This document shows positions 20,356 through 28,964 of a stretch of DNA of 64,000 nucleotides, in pieces. Each line of letters starts with the position of its first letter. The first letter of the stretch is position 1. The position numbers and the translations under genes were made by a program. This DNA comes from Microlunatus parietis (lineage in GTDB: Bacteria; Actinomycetota; Actinomycetes; Propionibacteriales; Propionibacteriaceae). The notes beneath the pieces were generated by a model. That model searched no databases and was not told where the DNA came from. It was given only the letters and a program-made list of their open reading frames with translations. The stretch lies in the NCBI RefSeq assembly GCF_013407955.1, contig NZ_JACCBU010000001.1, positions 372,001 through 436,000 on the forward strand, given 5' to 3'.

Positions 20356-22560
20356 ATGTCCTCCACCGCCGTTGCCGAGCAACGGACGCCGCAGCCGCAG
20401 GCGATGAGCCACCGCCGGATCCTGGAATCGCTGACCGGGATGCTGGCCGCACTGTTCACCGCGATGATCTCCTCCAACATCGTCGCGACCGCACTGCCGG
20501 TGATCATCGGTGATCTCAACGGCACCCAACGCCAGTACACCTGGGTGATCACCGCGTCGCTGCTGGCGACCACGGTGAGTACGCCGATCTGGGGCAAGCT
20601 GTCCGACCTGTTCAACAAGAAGCTGCTGATCCAGCTGTCGATCGGGATCTTCGTGATCGGCTCGGTGGCCGCCGGCTTCGCGACGACGGTGCCGTGGCTG
20701 ATCGGGTTCCGGATCCTGCAGGGCCTCGGCATGGGCGGCCTGACCGCGCTGGTGCAGGCGATCATGGCCTCGATCATCGCGCCGCGGGAACGCGGTCGCT
20801 ACGCCGGCTACATGGGTGCCGTGATGGCGGTCAGCACCGTCTCCGGCCCGCTGCTCGGCGGCTTCATCGTGGACAGCGCGCTCGGCTGGCGCTGGTGCTT
20901 CTTCGTCTGCGTACCGCTGGCGATCATCTCCCTGATCGTGCTGCAGCGGACGCTGCGGGTGCCGACGCTGCGGCGGCCGGTCAAGATCGACTACGCCGGC
21001 GCACTGTTGATCTCCGTCGGGGCCAGCCTGCCGCTGCTCTGGGTGACGTTCGCCGGCACCGAGTACGCCTGGTGGTCCTGGGAGACGCTGGCCTTCCTCG
21101 GCGGGACCGCGATCCTGATCACCGTCGCGATCATCGTCGAGCTGCGGGTCAAGGAGCCGCTGGTGCCGCTGCGGGTGCTCAGCAACCGGACCGCTGCGTT
21201 GATGATCATCGCCAGTGCTGCGGTCGGTATCGGGATGTTCGGCGGCGCCACCTTCCTCGGCCAGTATTTCCAGCTGGCCAAGGGCTACACGCCGACGCAC
21301 GCCGGGTTGATGATCATCCCGCTGATGGTGGCGATGCTGATCTCCTCGACGATCTCCGGCCAGATCATCACCCGGACCGGACGCTGGAAGGGTCTCCTGA
21401 TCGGCGGCGGCGTCCTGCTGGTCGCCGGCCTGGCCGGCTTCGGCACGATCACCCACACGACGCCGGACTGGCAGACCTGGGTCTACATGGCGCTGATGGG
21501 GCTCGGCATGGGCGCGATGATGCAGAACATCGTGCTCGCGGTGCAGAACACCATCGACGTCCGCGACATCGGGGCCGCCTCGGCCACGCTCGCCTTCTTC
21601 CGGACCCTCGGCGGCGCGATCGGCGTGTCGGTTCTGGGTGCCGTACTCGCCGCGCAGGTGAAGGACGACGTCACCGCGGGCCTGGCCAGCCACGGCATCC
21701 AGGTGCCGGGCGGCGGCGCCAACCTGACCCTGGACTTCTCCCGACTGCCGCCGGCGGCGCTGGAGATCGTCCGGGCCGCGTACGGTGACGCGACCGGGCA
21801 CATCTTCCAGATCGCTGCGATCGTCGCCGTGGTCGCGCTGATCGCGGTCATCCTGGTCCGCGAGGTCCCGCTGCGGACCACGGTCGAGCTGGTCAAGCAG
21901 CCGGCCGCCGCGGAGTCCGACGGTCCCGCCCCGCGGATCGAGGGTGCCGCCGCCGAGGTCGCTGAGGTCGCGCCGGCCCAGCAGGTCGCCGCGGCCAACG
22001 GCGTCGCGCCGGTCCCCGTCGCTGCCGTACCTGCGACGGGCGACGAACCCCGGACCAAGCCTGCACCGGGGGCGGCAACGCCGTTCCTGCCCGAGGCGCT
22101 GGACGACCCGACCGAACGGATCTCGGTCGCCGCCCTCGACGTGCTGGCCGCGGCTCAGGCGAGTTCGCGGGACCAGGCGAAGGCCTCCGACGAGGCCGTC
22201 GAGAAGGTACGGAACGCACTGGACGAACTGGAGGGCCGGATCGACACCGCGATCGGCGACTTCCACCAGGCGCTGGCCACGGTCCGGGACAGCCTGGCCG
22301 AGCCGAACCCGGCGGCCTCGCTCGGCCGCGACGGCGTCGGCGGCAACGAGCTCCGGTCGTACGAGTACGGGCTGCTGGTGAACAGCCAGCGGACCGCGGA
22401 CCGGGTCACGACGCAGGCCCAGCAGGACGCCGAGCGGATGCTCACCGAGGCGAAGACGGAGCTGGCCGACCTGGAAGGGCGGATCGAGCAGCTGCGCAAG
22501 GTCGAGGAGAAACTCCGCGACGGCGTCGGCGACCGGCTACGCGACGCTCCGTTGGGCTGA
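20356..22560 (+). CDS. MFS (DHA2, 14-helix) exporter with C-terminal DivIVA-like coiled coil
   Basis: 734 residues. Residues about 15-505 are a typical EmrB/QacA-type drug/proton antiporter: MLAALFTAMISSNIVATALPVIIGDL (TM1), WVITASLLATTVSTPIWGKLSDLFNKK (motif A region), GFRILQGLGMGG, and GAVMAVSTVSGPLLGGFI (motif C). After a Pro/Ala/Glu linker (510-590) come two predicted helices: 591-650 (VEKVRNALDELEGRIDTAI) and 665-725 (YEYGLLVNSQRTADRV...AERMLTEAKTELADLEGRIEQL). The second resembles the C-terminal coiled coils of DivIVA/Wag31 proteins. Family members end near residue 500-550, so about 190 residues are extra. Regulated, I infer, by the MarR gene just upstream. Confidence 0.9.
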   Translation: MSSTAVAEQRTPQPQAMSHRRILESLTGMLAALFTAMISSNIVATALPVIIGDLNGTQRQYTWVITASLLATTVSTPIWGKLSDLFNKKLLIQLSIGIFVIGSVAAGFATTVPWLIGFRILQGLGMGGLTALVQAIMASIIAPRERGRYAGYMGAVMAVSTVSGPLLGGFIVDSALGWRWCFFVCVPLAIISLIVLQRTLRVPTLRRPVKIDYAGALLISVGASLPLLWVTFAGTEYAWWSWETLAFLGGTAILITVAIIVELRVKEPLVPLRVLSNRTAALMIIASAAVGIGMFGGATFLGQYFQLAKGYTPTHAGLMIIPLMVAMLISSTISGQIITRTGRWKGLLIGGGVLLVAGLAGFGTITHTTPDWQTWVYMALMGLGMGAMMQNIVLAVQNTIDVRDIGAASATLAFFRTLGGAIGVSVLGAVLAAQVKDDVTAGLASHGIQVPGGGANLTLDFSRLPPAALEIVRAAYGDATGHIFQIAAIVAVVALIAVILVREVPLRTTVELVKQPAAAESDGPAPRIEGAAAEVAEVAPAQQVAAANGVAPVPVAAVPATGDEPRTKPAPGAATPFLPEALDDPTERISVAALDVLAAAQASSRDQAKASDEAVEKVRNALDELEGRIDTAIGDFHQALATVRDSLAEPNPAASLGRDGVGGNELRSYEYGLLVNSQRTADRVTTQAQQDAERMLTEAKTELADLEGRIEQLRKVEEKLRDGVGDRLRDAPLG

Positions 22561-22570
22561 TCCGCTCACA

Positions 22571-22984
22571 TCAGTCCGGCGTCGGGGCCGGCTTGGTGGC
22601 GACGATCTTGCCGAGCAGGCCGTTGACGTAGGCGGGCGAATCGTCGGTGGACAGATCGCCCACCAGGGTCAGCGCCTCGGACACGGCGACCGAGTCGGGC
22701 ACGTCCAGGTAGTCGATCTCCAGCACCGCCAGCCGGACCGTGTTGCGGTCGACCCGCGGCATCCGCTGCAGGCTCCAGCCGCCGGCCAGCGCGCCGGCGA
22801 TCCGCTCGTCGATCTTGCTCGCGTGCGCGACCACGCCCTCGATCAGTTCCCGGGTGTAGTCGCGGACCGGCGGATCCGCGTCCGCGGTCCGCTCGGCCAG
22901 GGTCTCCAGCGGATCCCGGGCACGCAACTCCGACTCGAACAGGATGTCGAGCGCGCGTTTCCGGGCCTTGCTGCGTGCGGACAT
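22571..22984 (-). CDS. nusB: Transcription antitermination factor NusB
   Basis: 137 residues from ATG 22984. All-helical NusB fold: RSKARKRALDILFESELR, TRELIEGVVAHASKIDERI, RMPRVDRNTVRLAVLEIDYLDVPDSVAVSEALTLV, and SPAYVNGLLGKI. Works in rRNA antitermination with NusE. Starts 8 bases after the efp stop, so they form an operon. In related genomes pyrR-pyrB-pyrC-carA follows directly; here the MarR-MFS pair intervenes. Confidence 0.96.
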   Translation of the reverse strand: MSARSKARKRALDILFESELRARDPLETLAERTADADPPVRDYTRELIEGVVAHASKIDERIAGALAGGWSLQRMPRVDRNTVRLAVLEIDYLDVPDSVAVSEALTLVGDLSTDDSPAYVNGLLGKIVATKPAPTPD

Positions 22985-22992
22985 GGAGGCGA

Positions 22993-23556
22993 TCAGCTGC
23001 CGACCCGGCCGAGGTACTCGCCCGTACGGGTGTCCACCTTGACCTTCTCGCCGTTGGTGACGAACAGCGGCACCTGCACCTGCAGGCCGGTCTCCAGCGT
23101 GGCCGGCTTGGTGCCGCCGGTGCTGCGGTCGCCCTGCAGGCCCGGCTCGGTGTAGGTGATCTCCAGCTCGACCGAGGCGGGCAGGTCGATGTAGAGCGGG
23201 TTGCCCTCGTGGATCGCGACCGTGGCGGTCTGCTCCTCGAGCAGGTAGTTCTTCGCATCGCCGACGACGGCGTCGGGGATCGACAGCTGCTCGTACGTGC
23301 TGAGGTCCATGAACACGAAGCCCGCACCGTCGTGGTACAGGTACTGCATGTCCCGCCGGTCGACCGTCGCCGTGTCCACCTTGGTGTCGGAGTTGAACGT
23401 CTTGTCGACGATCTTGCCGGAGAGGACGTTCTTCAGCTTGCTGCGCACCACGGTGTTGCCCTTGCCGGGTTTGTGATGCTGGAACCACAGCACGGTCCAG
23501 AGCTGGCCGTCCAGGTCGAGCACCATGCCGTTCTTCAGGTCGTTGGTTGAGACCAC
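22993..23556 (-). CDS. efp: Translation elongation factor P
   Basis: 187 residues, the normal length. EF-P rescues ribosomes stalled on polyproline. [20 protein letters not shown] start and the tip-loop lysine in HHKPGKGN are visible. The three beta-barrel domains end with [10 protein letters not shown] 23556 follows AAGGA. Polyproline tracts occur in the neighbouring MarR protein, among others. Confidence 0.97.
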   Translation of the reverse strand: MVSTNDLKNGMVLDLDGQLWTVLWFQHHKPGKGNTVVRSKLKNVLSGKIVDKTFNSDTKVDTATVDRRDMQYLYHDGAGFVFMDLSTYEQLSIPDAVVGDAKNYLLEEQTATVAIHEGNPLYIDLPASVELEITYTEPGLQGDRSTGGTKPATLETGLQVQVPLFVTNGEKVKVDTRTGEYLGRVGS

Positions 23557-23623
23557 GCGCGTTCCTTCTTGTTCTCACGAGTAAAGGGGGCAAACCCGGG
23601 TGCGACCGGGCAGTGGGTCAGTC

Positions 23624-23629
23624 TAGCCT
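23624..23629 (+). promoter_or_regulatory. -10 element of the GNAT gene (leaderless start)
   Basis: TAGCCT followed by six bases and GTG 23636; no ribosome binding site is visible. Confidence 0.45.
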
Positions 23630-23635
23630 TGCCGC

Positions 23636-24199
23636 GTGATGCGTACCCAACTCTTGGCTCGGCAACCAGAGCTGCGGACCGAGCGACTGCGGTTGACCCA
23701 GCTCGGGCCGGACCACTTCGAGGCGGCGAACGTCGGGCTCGATGACGACGACGAGGGCCGCAAGCTCACCGGGACGCACGCCAGGTTCACCGAAGATCAG
23801 ATCCGGGACTGGCTGGCCAAGCTGCCCGGCGCCCCGGACCGGGCCGACTGGGCGATCGTCCGGACCGACGACGAGAAGGTGATCGGTGAGGTCGTGCTGA
23901 ACGACCTGGACGTCGACAACCAGTCGATGAACTACCGGATCTCCTTGTACGGCAGCACTTTCTACGGCCAGGGCTACGGCACCGAGGCCGGCCGCGCGGT
24001 GATCAACTTCGGCCTGGGGGTGCTCGGGCTGCACCGGATCAGCCTCGGCGTGTACGCGTTCAATCCGCGCGCCCAGGCCTCCTACGCCAAGCTCGGCTTC
24101 GTCCTGGAGGGCCGGCACCGCGACGCCCTCTACTGGGACGGCGAGTGGCACGACGAGTTGATCATGTCAGTCCTGGCCACCGATCCACGGCCCGCCTGA
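23636..24199 (+). CDS. GNAT-family N-acetyltransferase (RimJ/RimL-like)
   Basis: 187 residues. LRTERLRLTQLGPDHFEAANVG at the N-terminus, IGEVVLNDLDVDNQSMNYRISLY, the acetyl-CoA loop GQGYGTEAGRAVINFGLGVLGLHRISLGVYAFNPRA and the C-terminal YAKLGFVLEGRHRDALYWDGEWHDELIM are typical of the RimJ/RimL-like group that acetylates protein N-termini or small amines. Substrate not evident. Starts 80 bases from efp in the opposite direction and opens the first accessory island. Confidence 0.9.
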   Translation: MMRTQLLARQPELRTERLRLTQLGPDHFEAANVGLDDDDEGRKLTGTHARFTEDQIRDWLAKLPGAPDRADWAIVRTDDEKVIGEVVLNDLDVDNQSMNYRISLYGSTFYGQGYGTEAGRAVINFGLGVLGLHRISLGVYAFNPRAQASYAKLGFVLEGRHRDALYWDGEWHDELIMSVLATDPRPA

Positions 24200-24213
24200 C
24201 GGCCAGGCGCGGG

Positions 24214-24996
24214 ATGCGTGCCTGGGAGAACAGCGCAGCCGCCTACGAGAGATCCTTCGCGCGTCTCTGCGCCGGCACGGTGGGCGACATTCTCCGTCGC
24301 AGCGGGCCGGGTGACCCGGGTCGACGGCTGCTGGACATCGGAACGGGTCCTGGCACGGTGGCGGCAGCCGCCCGAGACCGCGGCTACACGGTATTGGGAT
24401 TGGACAGCGATCGTTCGATGATCGCCCTGGCCTTGCGCCGTCACCCTGGGATCGGCTTCGGCCGCGCCGCGATCCAGAGCCTGCCGTGCCGGGACCAGAC
24501 CTTCGATGTGATCACGGCCAACTTCGTGATCAATCACGTACCGGACCCGCGCAGCGCCACGAGGGAACTGTTTCGAGCTGTCCGTTCCGGTGGGCGCTTT
24601 GTCGCCACGATCTGGACCTCACAGCCCGGACCGCTGAATCGGCTCTGGGACCAGGTCATGGCGCAAGCGGCGATCTCCCCTCGATCGGGGTCTCGGCTCC
24701 CACCCGAACTCGACTTCGAACGCACGGCGGAAGGCTTCGGTGGCCTCCTGGCCGAGGCCGGCTTCGAGCACGTCGATTGCCGGGAACTGCGATGGACATT
24801 CGAGATCCGGCCCGACGCTCTCTGGTCCGCGGTAGAGGCAGGAATCGCCGGTATCGGCCAGACCTTCTGCAGTCAGGACGCCGCGGGCCGGGAACGGATG
24901 CGGGCCGCCTACGCAGAGATCACGGCCACAGACCGGAGCGGCGTCCTGAAACTGCCGTCACTCGCTCTCATCGCCTCGGCCGACCGGGTGCGATAG
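24214..24996 (+). CDS. Class I SAM-dependent methyltransferase
   Basis: 260 residues from ATG 24214. SAM-binding motif I is LLDIGTGPGTVAAAARDRGY; motif II has GLDSDRSMI, and the post-motif block is FDVITANFVINHVPDPRSATRELFRAVRSGGRFVATIW, as in Methyltransf_11/25 proteins. Substrate unknown. An open frame from 24145 overlaps the preceding acetyltransferase, so the later ATG is preferred; no strong ribosome binding site is visible at either. Likely co-transcribed with GNAT upstream and GrpB downstream (13-base gap). Confidence 0.85.
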   Translation: MRAWENSAAAYERSFARLCAGTVGDILRRSGPGDPGRRLLDIGTGPGTVAAAARDRGYTVLGLDSDRSMIALALRRHPGIGFGRAAIQSLPCRDQTFDVITANFVINHVPDPRSATRELFRAVRSGGRFVATIWTSQPGPLNRLWDQVMAQAAISPRSGSRLPPELDFERTAEGFGGLLAEAGFEHVDCRELRWTFEIRPDALWSAVEAGIAGIGQTFCSQDAAGRERMRAAYAEITATDRSGVLKLPSLALIASADRVR

Positions 24997-25009
24997 CCGA
25001 CGGTTCGAT

Positions 25010-25624
25010 ATGGCGACCCATCCGCTCTGGCGACCGTACTCCTCGGCGGCCAATGCCGTTCGGCAAGCCGAGCGGATCGCCCAGCGGCAGGTCCAGCCCG
25101 GTCCGTTGCAGGAGCACCAAGATCGTTGGGCGACGGAGTACGCCGCCCTGCGGCTGCTGATCAAGGACGCGATCCCGGACCAGGTCTTGGAAATCAGCCA
25201 TGTCGGCTCGACCGCGGTGGCCGGACTGCTGGCCAAGCCGGTGATCGACATCGATCTGACCGTTCCCGACGCCGTCGACGAACTCGCCTACCTGGCGCGC
25301 CTGGAAGCGGTCGGGTTCCGGTTGATCTTTCGCGACGACATCGGCGGCGATGCTCATCGGCAGCTGACCTTCGGCGCGCCCAACGCCAATCTTCATGTGT
25401 GGAGTCCCGGCGCGGTGGAGCCTCAGCGCCATGCCCTGTTCGCCGCCTGGCTACGCGCACACCCGGCCGATCGGGATCGCTACGCCGCGGCGAAGCGCGC
25501 CGCCGCAGAGGGGGTGGGTGCTTCGCGGTACAACGACCTGAAGTCTGCCGTGGTCTACGACATCTACGAGCGAGCCTTCATCACGGATTCGGCTCACGGG
25601 CACGATCCGCGGCCTCGGCCCTAG
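25010..25624 (+). CDS. GrpB family protein (UPF0157)
   Basis: 204 residues. The family belongs to the nucleotidyltransferase fold: EISHVGSTAVAGLLAKPVIDIDLTV holds the G-S and DxD catalytic-type residues. HRQLTFGAPNANLHVW, LFAAWLRAHPADRDRYAAAKR and VYDIYERA are also characteristic. Some homologues are fused to dephospho-CoA kinase, but the biochemical role of the stand-alone form is not established. Confidence 0.88.
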   Translation: MATHPLWRPYSSAANAVRQAERIAQRQVQPGPLQEHQDRWATEYAALRLLIKDAIPDQVLEISHVGSTAVAGLLAKPVIDIDLTVPDAVDELAYLARLEAVGFRLIFRDDIGGDAHRQLTFGAPNANLHVWSPGAVEPQRHALFAAWLRAHPADRDRYAAAKRAAAEGVGASRYNDLKSAVVYDIYERAFITDSAHGHDPRPRP

Positions 25625-25640
25625 CTCGGGCGAGCCCGGA

Positions 25641-25646
25641 TAGGGT
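25641..25646 (+). promoter_or_regulatory. -10 element of the GH36-like gene (leaderless start)
   Basis: TAGGGT followed by six bases and ATG 25653. The same hexamer precedes the PAC2 gene. Confidence 0.45.
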
Positions 25647-25652
25647 GCTGCG

Positions 25653-27212
25653 ATGGTGCCGGCGTTGGAGCAGCCCGTTGACGTCCTGATCGCGACGGAC
25701 CGGTGGGAGCCGAGTCCGCTGACCCCGGCCGGAGCCGGCTTCGGCTCGGGATCCGAACGGGTCGAACTTGATCATGAAAAGGGCGCGCTCACGGTCCGGC
25801 TGCGGTCGGCCGGCGAGGTCAGCCGACTGGTGTTGCGCTGGCCGTTCCCGCTGCCGCCGGACACGCTGGTGCTGGGCGACGCCTGGGAACGGACGTACGG
25901 CGACCAGGCCTGGCGGCCGGTCCCGACCGGCATCCTGCCCTGGTATTTCCTGGCCCGGACCGGCGACGCGACGATCGGTGTCGGCGTCCGGGTCCGTCCG
26001 GGCGCGTTCTGCTCCTGGCAGGTCAGCGACGGGGACCTGACTCTGCACCTGAACGTCCGCAACGGCGGCGCGCCCGTGCTGCTCGGTGATCGCGAGCTCG
26101 AGGCCGCCAAGATCGTCCAGGTCACCGGCGAGCCGGGCGAGTCGCCCTGGCTGGTGCACCAGCGGCTCTGTGCCGCGCTGTGCGACGACCCGATCCCGGC
26201 CCGCGGGCCGCTGGTCGGCGCCAACAACTGGTACTACGCGTACGGCAAGGACTTCGGGCCCGAGAACGTGATCGCCGACGCCCGTACGGTCGTCGAGTTG
26301 GCCGACGGTCATCCGGTGCGGCCGTACGGGGTCGTCGATGCCGGTTGGACCGAGGGCGGGGGCGCACCGGGCGGCCCGTGGACGCACGGCATCCCCGGGC
26401 TGTTCGACGACCTGCCCGGGCTCGCCGCGGCGATCCGCGCGGAGGGCGCCGAGCCGGGCATCTGGTTCCGTCCGGCGGCCCTGACGACGGTGTCCGATCC
26501 CGTACTGCTCCGCCCGGGACCGCGGCCGGTGCCCGAGCAGCCGCTCGATCTGAGCCGGCCCGAGGTGATCGACCTGGTCCGCGCCGACGTGGCCCGGCTG
26601 GTCGACTGGGGCTTCACGTTCCTCAAGCACGACTTCTCGACCTTCGACGTGTTCGCCCGTTGGGGACCCGAGCTGGGGTTGGAGCTGACCGACGGCGGCT
26701 GGTCCTTCGCCGACCGGTCGCTGACCAATGCCGAGCTGCTGGTCCGCTTCTACACCGCGATCCGGGAGGCGGCCGGCTCCGCGACCGTGCTCGGCTGCAA
26801 CGTCGTCGGCCACCTCGCGGCCGGGCTGGTCGACGCTCAGCGGACCGGCGACGACACCTCCGGCCGGGAGTGGGACCGGACCCGGCAGATGGGCGTCAAC
26901 ACGCTCGCCTTCCGGCTGGCCCAGCACGGGCGATTCTTCACCCTGGACGCCGATTGCGTGCCGGCAACACCGCAGACCCCGTGGGAGAAGAACCGGCAGT
27001 TCCTCGATCTGGTCGCCCGGTCCGGCACGGCCCTCTTCGTCTCGGTCGATCCTCGGTCCCGTACCGAGGAGGTCGATCGCGACCTCAGCGCCGCGATCCG
27101 GCTCGCCCTCGATGGCGGCTCCCCCGGCGGCATCGAACCGCTGGACTGGCTGGCGACCGGTCATCCCGAACAATGGCGAGACGGCGATGCGGGCCTGATC
27201 TATCGCTGGTAG
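25653..27212 (+). CDS. GH36-like glycoside hydrolase (alpha-galactosidase type)
   Basis: 519 residues, shorter than classical GH36 enzymes (about 700). An N-terminal beta-sandwich (1-190) precedes a TIM barrel. Active-site features: NNWYYAYGKDF, PYGVVDAGWTE, GIWFRPAALTT, FLKHDFSTFD with the likely nucleophile Asp327, and QRTGDDTSG with the likely acid/base Asp in 400-401. No signal peptide, so it should act inside the cell on imported alpha-galactosides or related sugars; the precise substrate cannot be read from sequence. No transporter gene is adjacent. Confidence 0.8.
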   Translation: MVPALEQPVDVLIATDRWEPSPLTPAGAGFGSGSERVELDHEKGALTVRLRSAGEVSRLVLRWPFPLPPDTLVLGDAWERTYGDQAWRPVPTGILPWYFLARTGDATIGVGVRVRPGAFCSWQVSDGDLTLHLNVRNGGAPVLLGDRELEAAKIVQVTGEPGESPWLVHQRLCAALCDDPIPARGPLVGANNWYYAYGKDFGPENVIADARTVVELADGHPVRPYGVVDAGWTEGGGAPGGPWTHGIPGLFDDLPGLAAAIRAEGAEPGIWFRPAALTTVSDPVLLRPGPRPVPEQPLDLSRPEVIDLVRADVARLVDWGFTFLKHDFSTFDVFARWGPELGLELTDGGWSFADRSLTNAELLVRFYTAIREAAGSATVLGCNVVGHLAAGLVDAQRTGDDTSGREWDRTRQMGVNTLAFRLAQHGRFFTLDADCVPATPQTPWEKNRQFLDLVARSGTALFVSVDPRSRTEEVDRDLSAAIRLALDGGSPGGIEPLDWLATGHPEQWRDGDAGLIYRW

Positions 27213-27411
27213 GCGTCAATCACTCCAGGGCTGCGCAGGTCCATCGAGCAGGATCGTCAGGGTCGCGGCACGGCCCGCGAGCAGGTGGCCGAGAGGGCGG
27301 CGGTCAACTCGTTGGGTGAGTTCTGGCGACGGCTTCTGGCGCCGTGCCATCCCGGTGCCGTACGACGAGCGGACCGAAGCCGACGGTCACGTGGTGCCGC
27401 CGCCCGGGTCG
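27213..27411. other. 199-base gap between convergent GH36-like and HAD genes
   Basis: No gene or clear terminator seen. Open frames across it are shadows. Confidence 0.4.
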
Positions 27412-28113
27412 TCAACTCCCGTCGCCGACGACCGTTGGTAGATCCGCCGGACTCGATAGGGCCGGAAAGCCCAGCCGGCGCTCCGCTCGGCGTTCCCGCA
27501 ACCCGACGGGCCATTGATTGAGGAACCACATCGCGCAGTGTGGCGACATGCCGACCCGGGCTGCACCAGCAAGTTCGTCGCTTCCGCCATCACCAACGAA
27601 GGCAACTCGACCCGGCGGCAACTCCAGTTCATCCAGGGCGATCTGAAAGATCGCCGCGGCCGGCTTCGCTACGCCAGCCTGATAGGAGAAGACCACGCAG
27701 TCAAACAGTGGTGCCAGCGGACTGGTCGCCCAGGCGGCAACCTCCTCGACGGAGCAGTTACTGACCAAACCCAACTTCAACCCTCTCGCACGGAGTCCGT
27801 TGAGGGCTTCCAGAACTCGACCGTCGACGGAGAGGAACGGCTTTGCTTTGGCCGCTAACCGTTCCGAGTAGAGCGCCTGGATCACTGCCGCGTCGGCCTC
27901 CCGTGCTGCGGTCGCACAGATCTCTCGCAACACGTCACGGAAGTCCACCACCCGGGTCATGCGCTCACTGTGGCGCGATTGCCAAACATGATCGAAGACC
28001 TCGTCCGAAACACCGAGACGAGAAGCCGGCGAAGGACCGGGCTTCCACTCCGGATCGAACTCGGTCACGAGCGTCTCGAACAAGTCGAAGACCACCGCAC
28101 CACGATGTGTCAC
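27412..28113 (-). CDS. HAD-superfamily hydrolase (subfamily IA)
   Basis: 233 residues from GTG 28113. Motif I is VVFDLFETLVTEF (the second Asp of DxD is Glu-replaced in position but the nucleophile Asp is present), motif II LGLVSNCS, motif III Lys in YQAGVAKPAAAIF, motif IV FVGDGGSDELAGA. A phosphatase or haloacid-dehalogenase-like activity on a small phosphorylated molecule is expected. AGGGGAG precedes GTG 28113. The alternative GTG 28164, which shares GTGA with the methyltransferase stop, would add 17 residues of no known similarity but would couple translation; I cannot exclude it. Confidence 0.85.
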   Translation of the reverse strand: MTHRGAVVFDLFETLVTEFDPEWKPGPSPASRLGVSDEVFDHVWQSRHSERMTRVVDFRDVLREICATAAREADAAVIQALYSERLAAKAKPFLSVDGRVLEALNGLRARGLKLGLVSNCSVEEVAAWATSPLAPLFDCVVFSYQAGVAKPAAAIFQIALDELELPPGRVAFVGDGGSDELAGAARVGMSPHCAMWFLNQWPVGLRERRAERRLGFPALSSPADLPTVVGDGS

Positions 28114-28160
28114 CGATCCGACTCCCCTCGCCTGGGCGAGATCACAGCTCTCGAGCCGGC

Positions 28161-28907
28161 TCACCTAGCCGGGGCACGGCATTCGTCCAGCAGGCGTGCG
28201 CGCAGCAGGATGACCCCAACGTATCGAGACAGCCAGGCTTGCTTGTGTGGGTAACGTTCTCGCGCTTCCTGGCTGAGTTGGGGTTCGAGGATTTCGTCGA
28301 CGTAGAACCCAGCGCCAACAAGATCGTTGATCATGGTGGCGAAGGTTTCAGCTCGGTGGGTCAGAGTGACTTCGTCGTTCCAGCCCGCGCGGTAGGTGAC
28401 AGGCGTGGACTGGTGGTAGGCCTCACCCAACGGGATGCCCTGCTGCTCTGCTCGTTCGACCGCGAACCGGATCGGATGAGCTCGTGCAATCACGAGACAA
28501 CCGCCGGGCTGGAGCAGGCCGCGAATCGCCTTCAGCGTGGCATTGACATCTCGGGCGTAGCCGAGGGCCATCAACACCGTGATGACGTCGAACCGCCGCC
28601 CGATCAACGCAGGATGGGAGTCCAACTCGGAGAGGTCTCCTTGGTGCAGATGCACGTCGAGACCGTCGGGCGGTGTGACGAACTGGCCGGCGACATCGAT
28701 GCCGATCACACTGCTGGCGCCGCTGACGGCCATCTCAACAGCTTTCGAACCGTTGCCACAGCCCACATCAAGGACAGACCTGCCGCGCAGGTCGCCGATC
28801 AGCTGGCATTGAGCATCCCACTCCAGAAGTCGGTCCAATGAGTCTGGCTTCGCTCGCCCAGCCTCGTAATCGTCCAGCAGTCGCTTCCAGGCGTCGTTGC
28901 TCGTCAC
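28161..28907 (-). CDS. Class I SAM-dependent methyltransferase
   Basis: 248 residues from GTG 28907. Motif I SVLDVGCGNGSKAVEMA, acidic residue in VIGIDVAG, then FDVITVLMALGYARDVNATLKAIRGLLQPGGCLVIARAHPIRFAVE. The C-terminal half (YHQSTPVTYRAGWNDEVTLTHRAETFATMINDLVGAGF) is like UbiE/Coq-type small-molecule methyltransferases. Substrate unknown. Upstream of and overlapping the HAD gene region, so the two form a small operon; a small-molecule modification role is possible but not shown. Confidence 0.87.
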   Translation of the reverse strand: MTSNDAWKRLLDDYEAGRAKPDSLDRLLEWDAQCQLIGDLRGRSVLDVGCGNGSKAVEMAVSGASSVIGIDVAGQFVTPPDGLDVHLHQGDLSELDSHPALIGRRFDVITVLMALGYARDVNATLKAIRGLLQPGGCLVIARAHPIRFAVERAEQQGIPLGEAYHQSTPVTYRAGWNDEVTLTHRAETFATMINDLVGAGFYVDEILEPQLSQEARERYPHKQAWLSRYVGVILLRARLLDECRAPAR

Positions 28908-28915
28908 GAGATTCG

Positions 28916-28921
28916 AGGCTA
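28916..28921 (-). promoter_or_regulatory. -10 element of the methyltransferase-HAD operon
   Basis: TAGCCT on the minus strand, 8 bases before GTG 28907, again consistent with a leaderless transcript. Confidence 0.4.
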
Positions 28922-28964
28922 CCGACTTGGGATCCGTAAACCCTGGTGGGCTGCCTGAATCGCC

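Noticed and set aside
27285..27521. 78-codon plus frame between the GH36-like and HAD genes
   Set aside because: Overlaps the end of the HAD gene and has no similarity or start signal.
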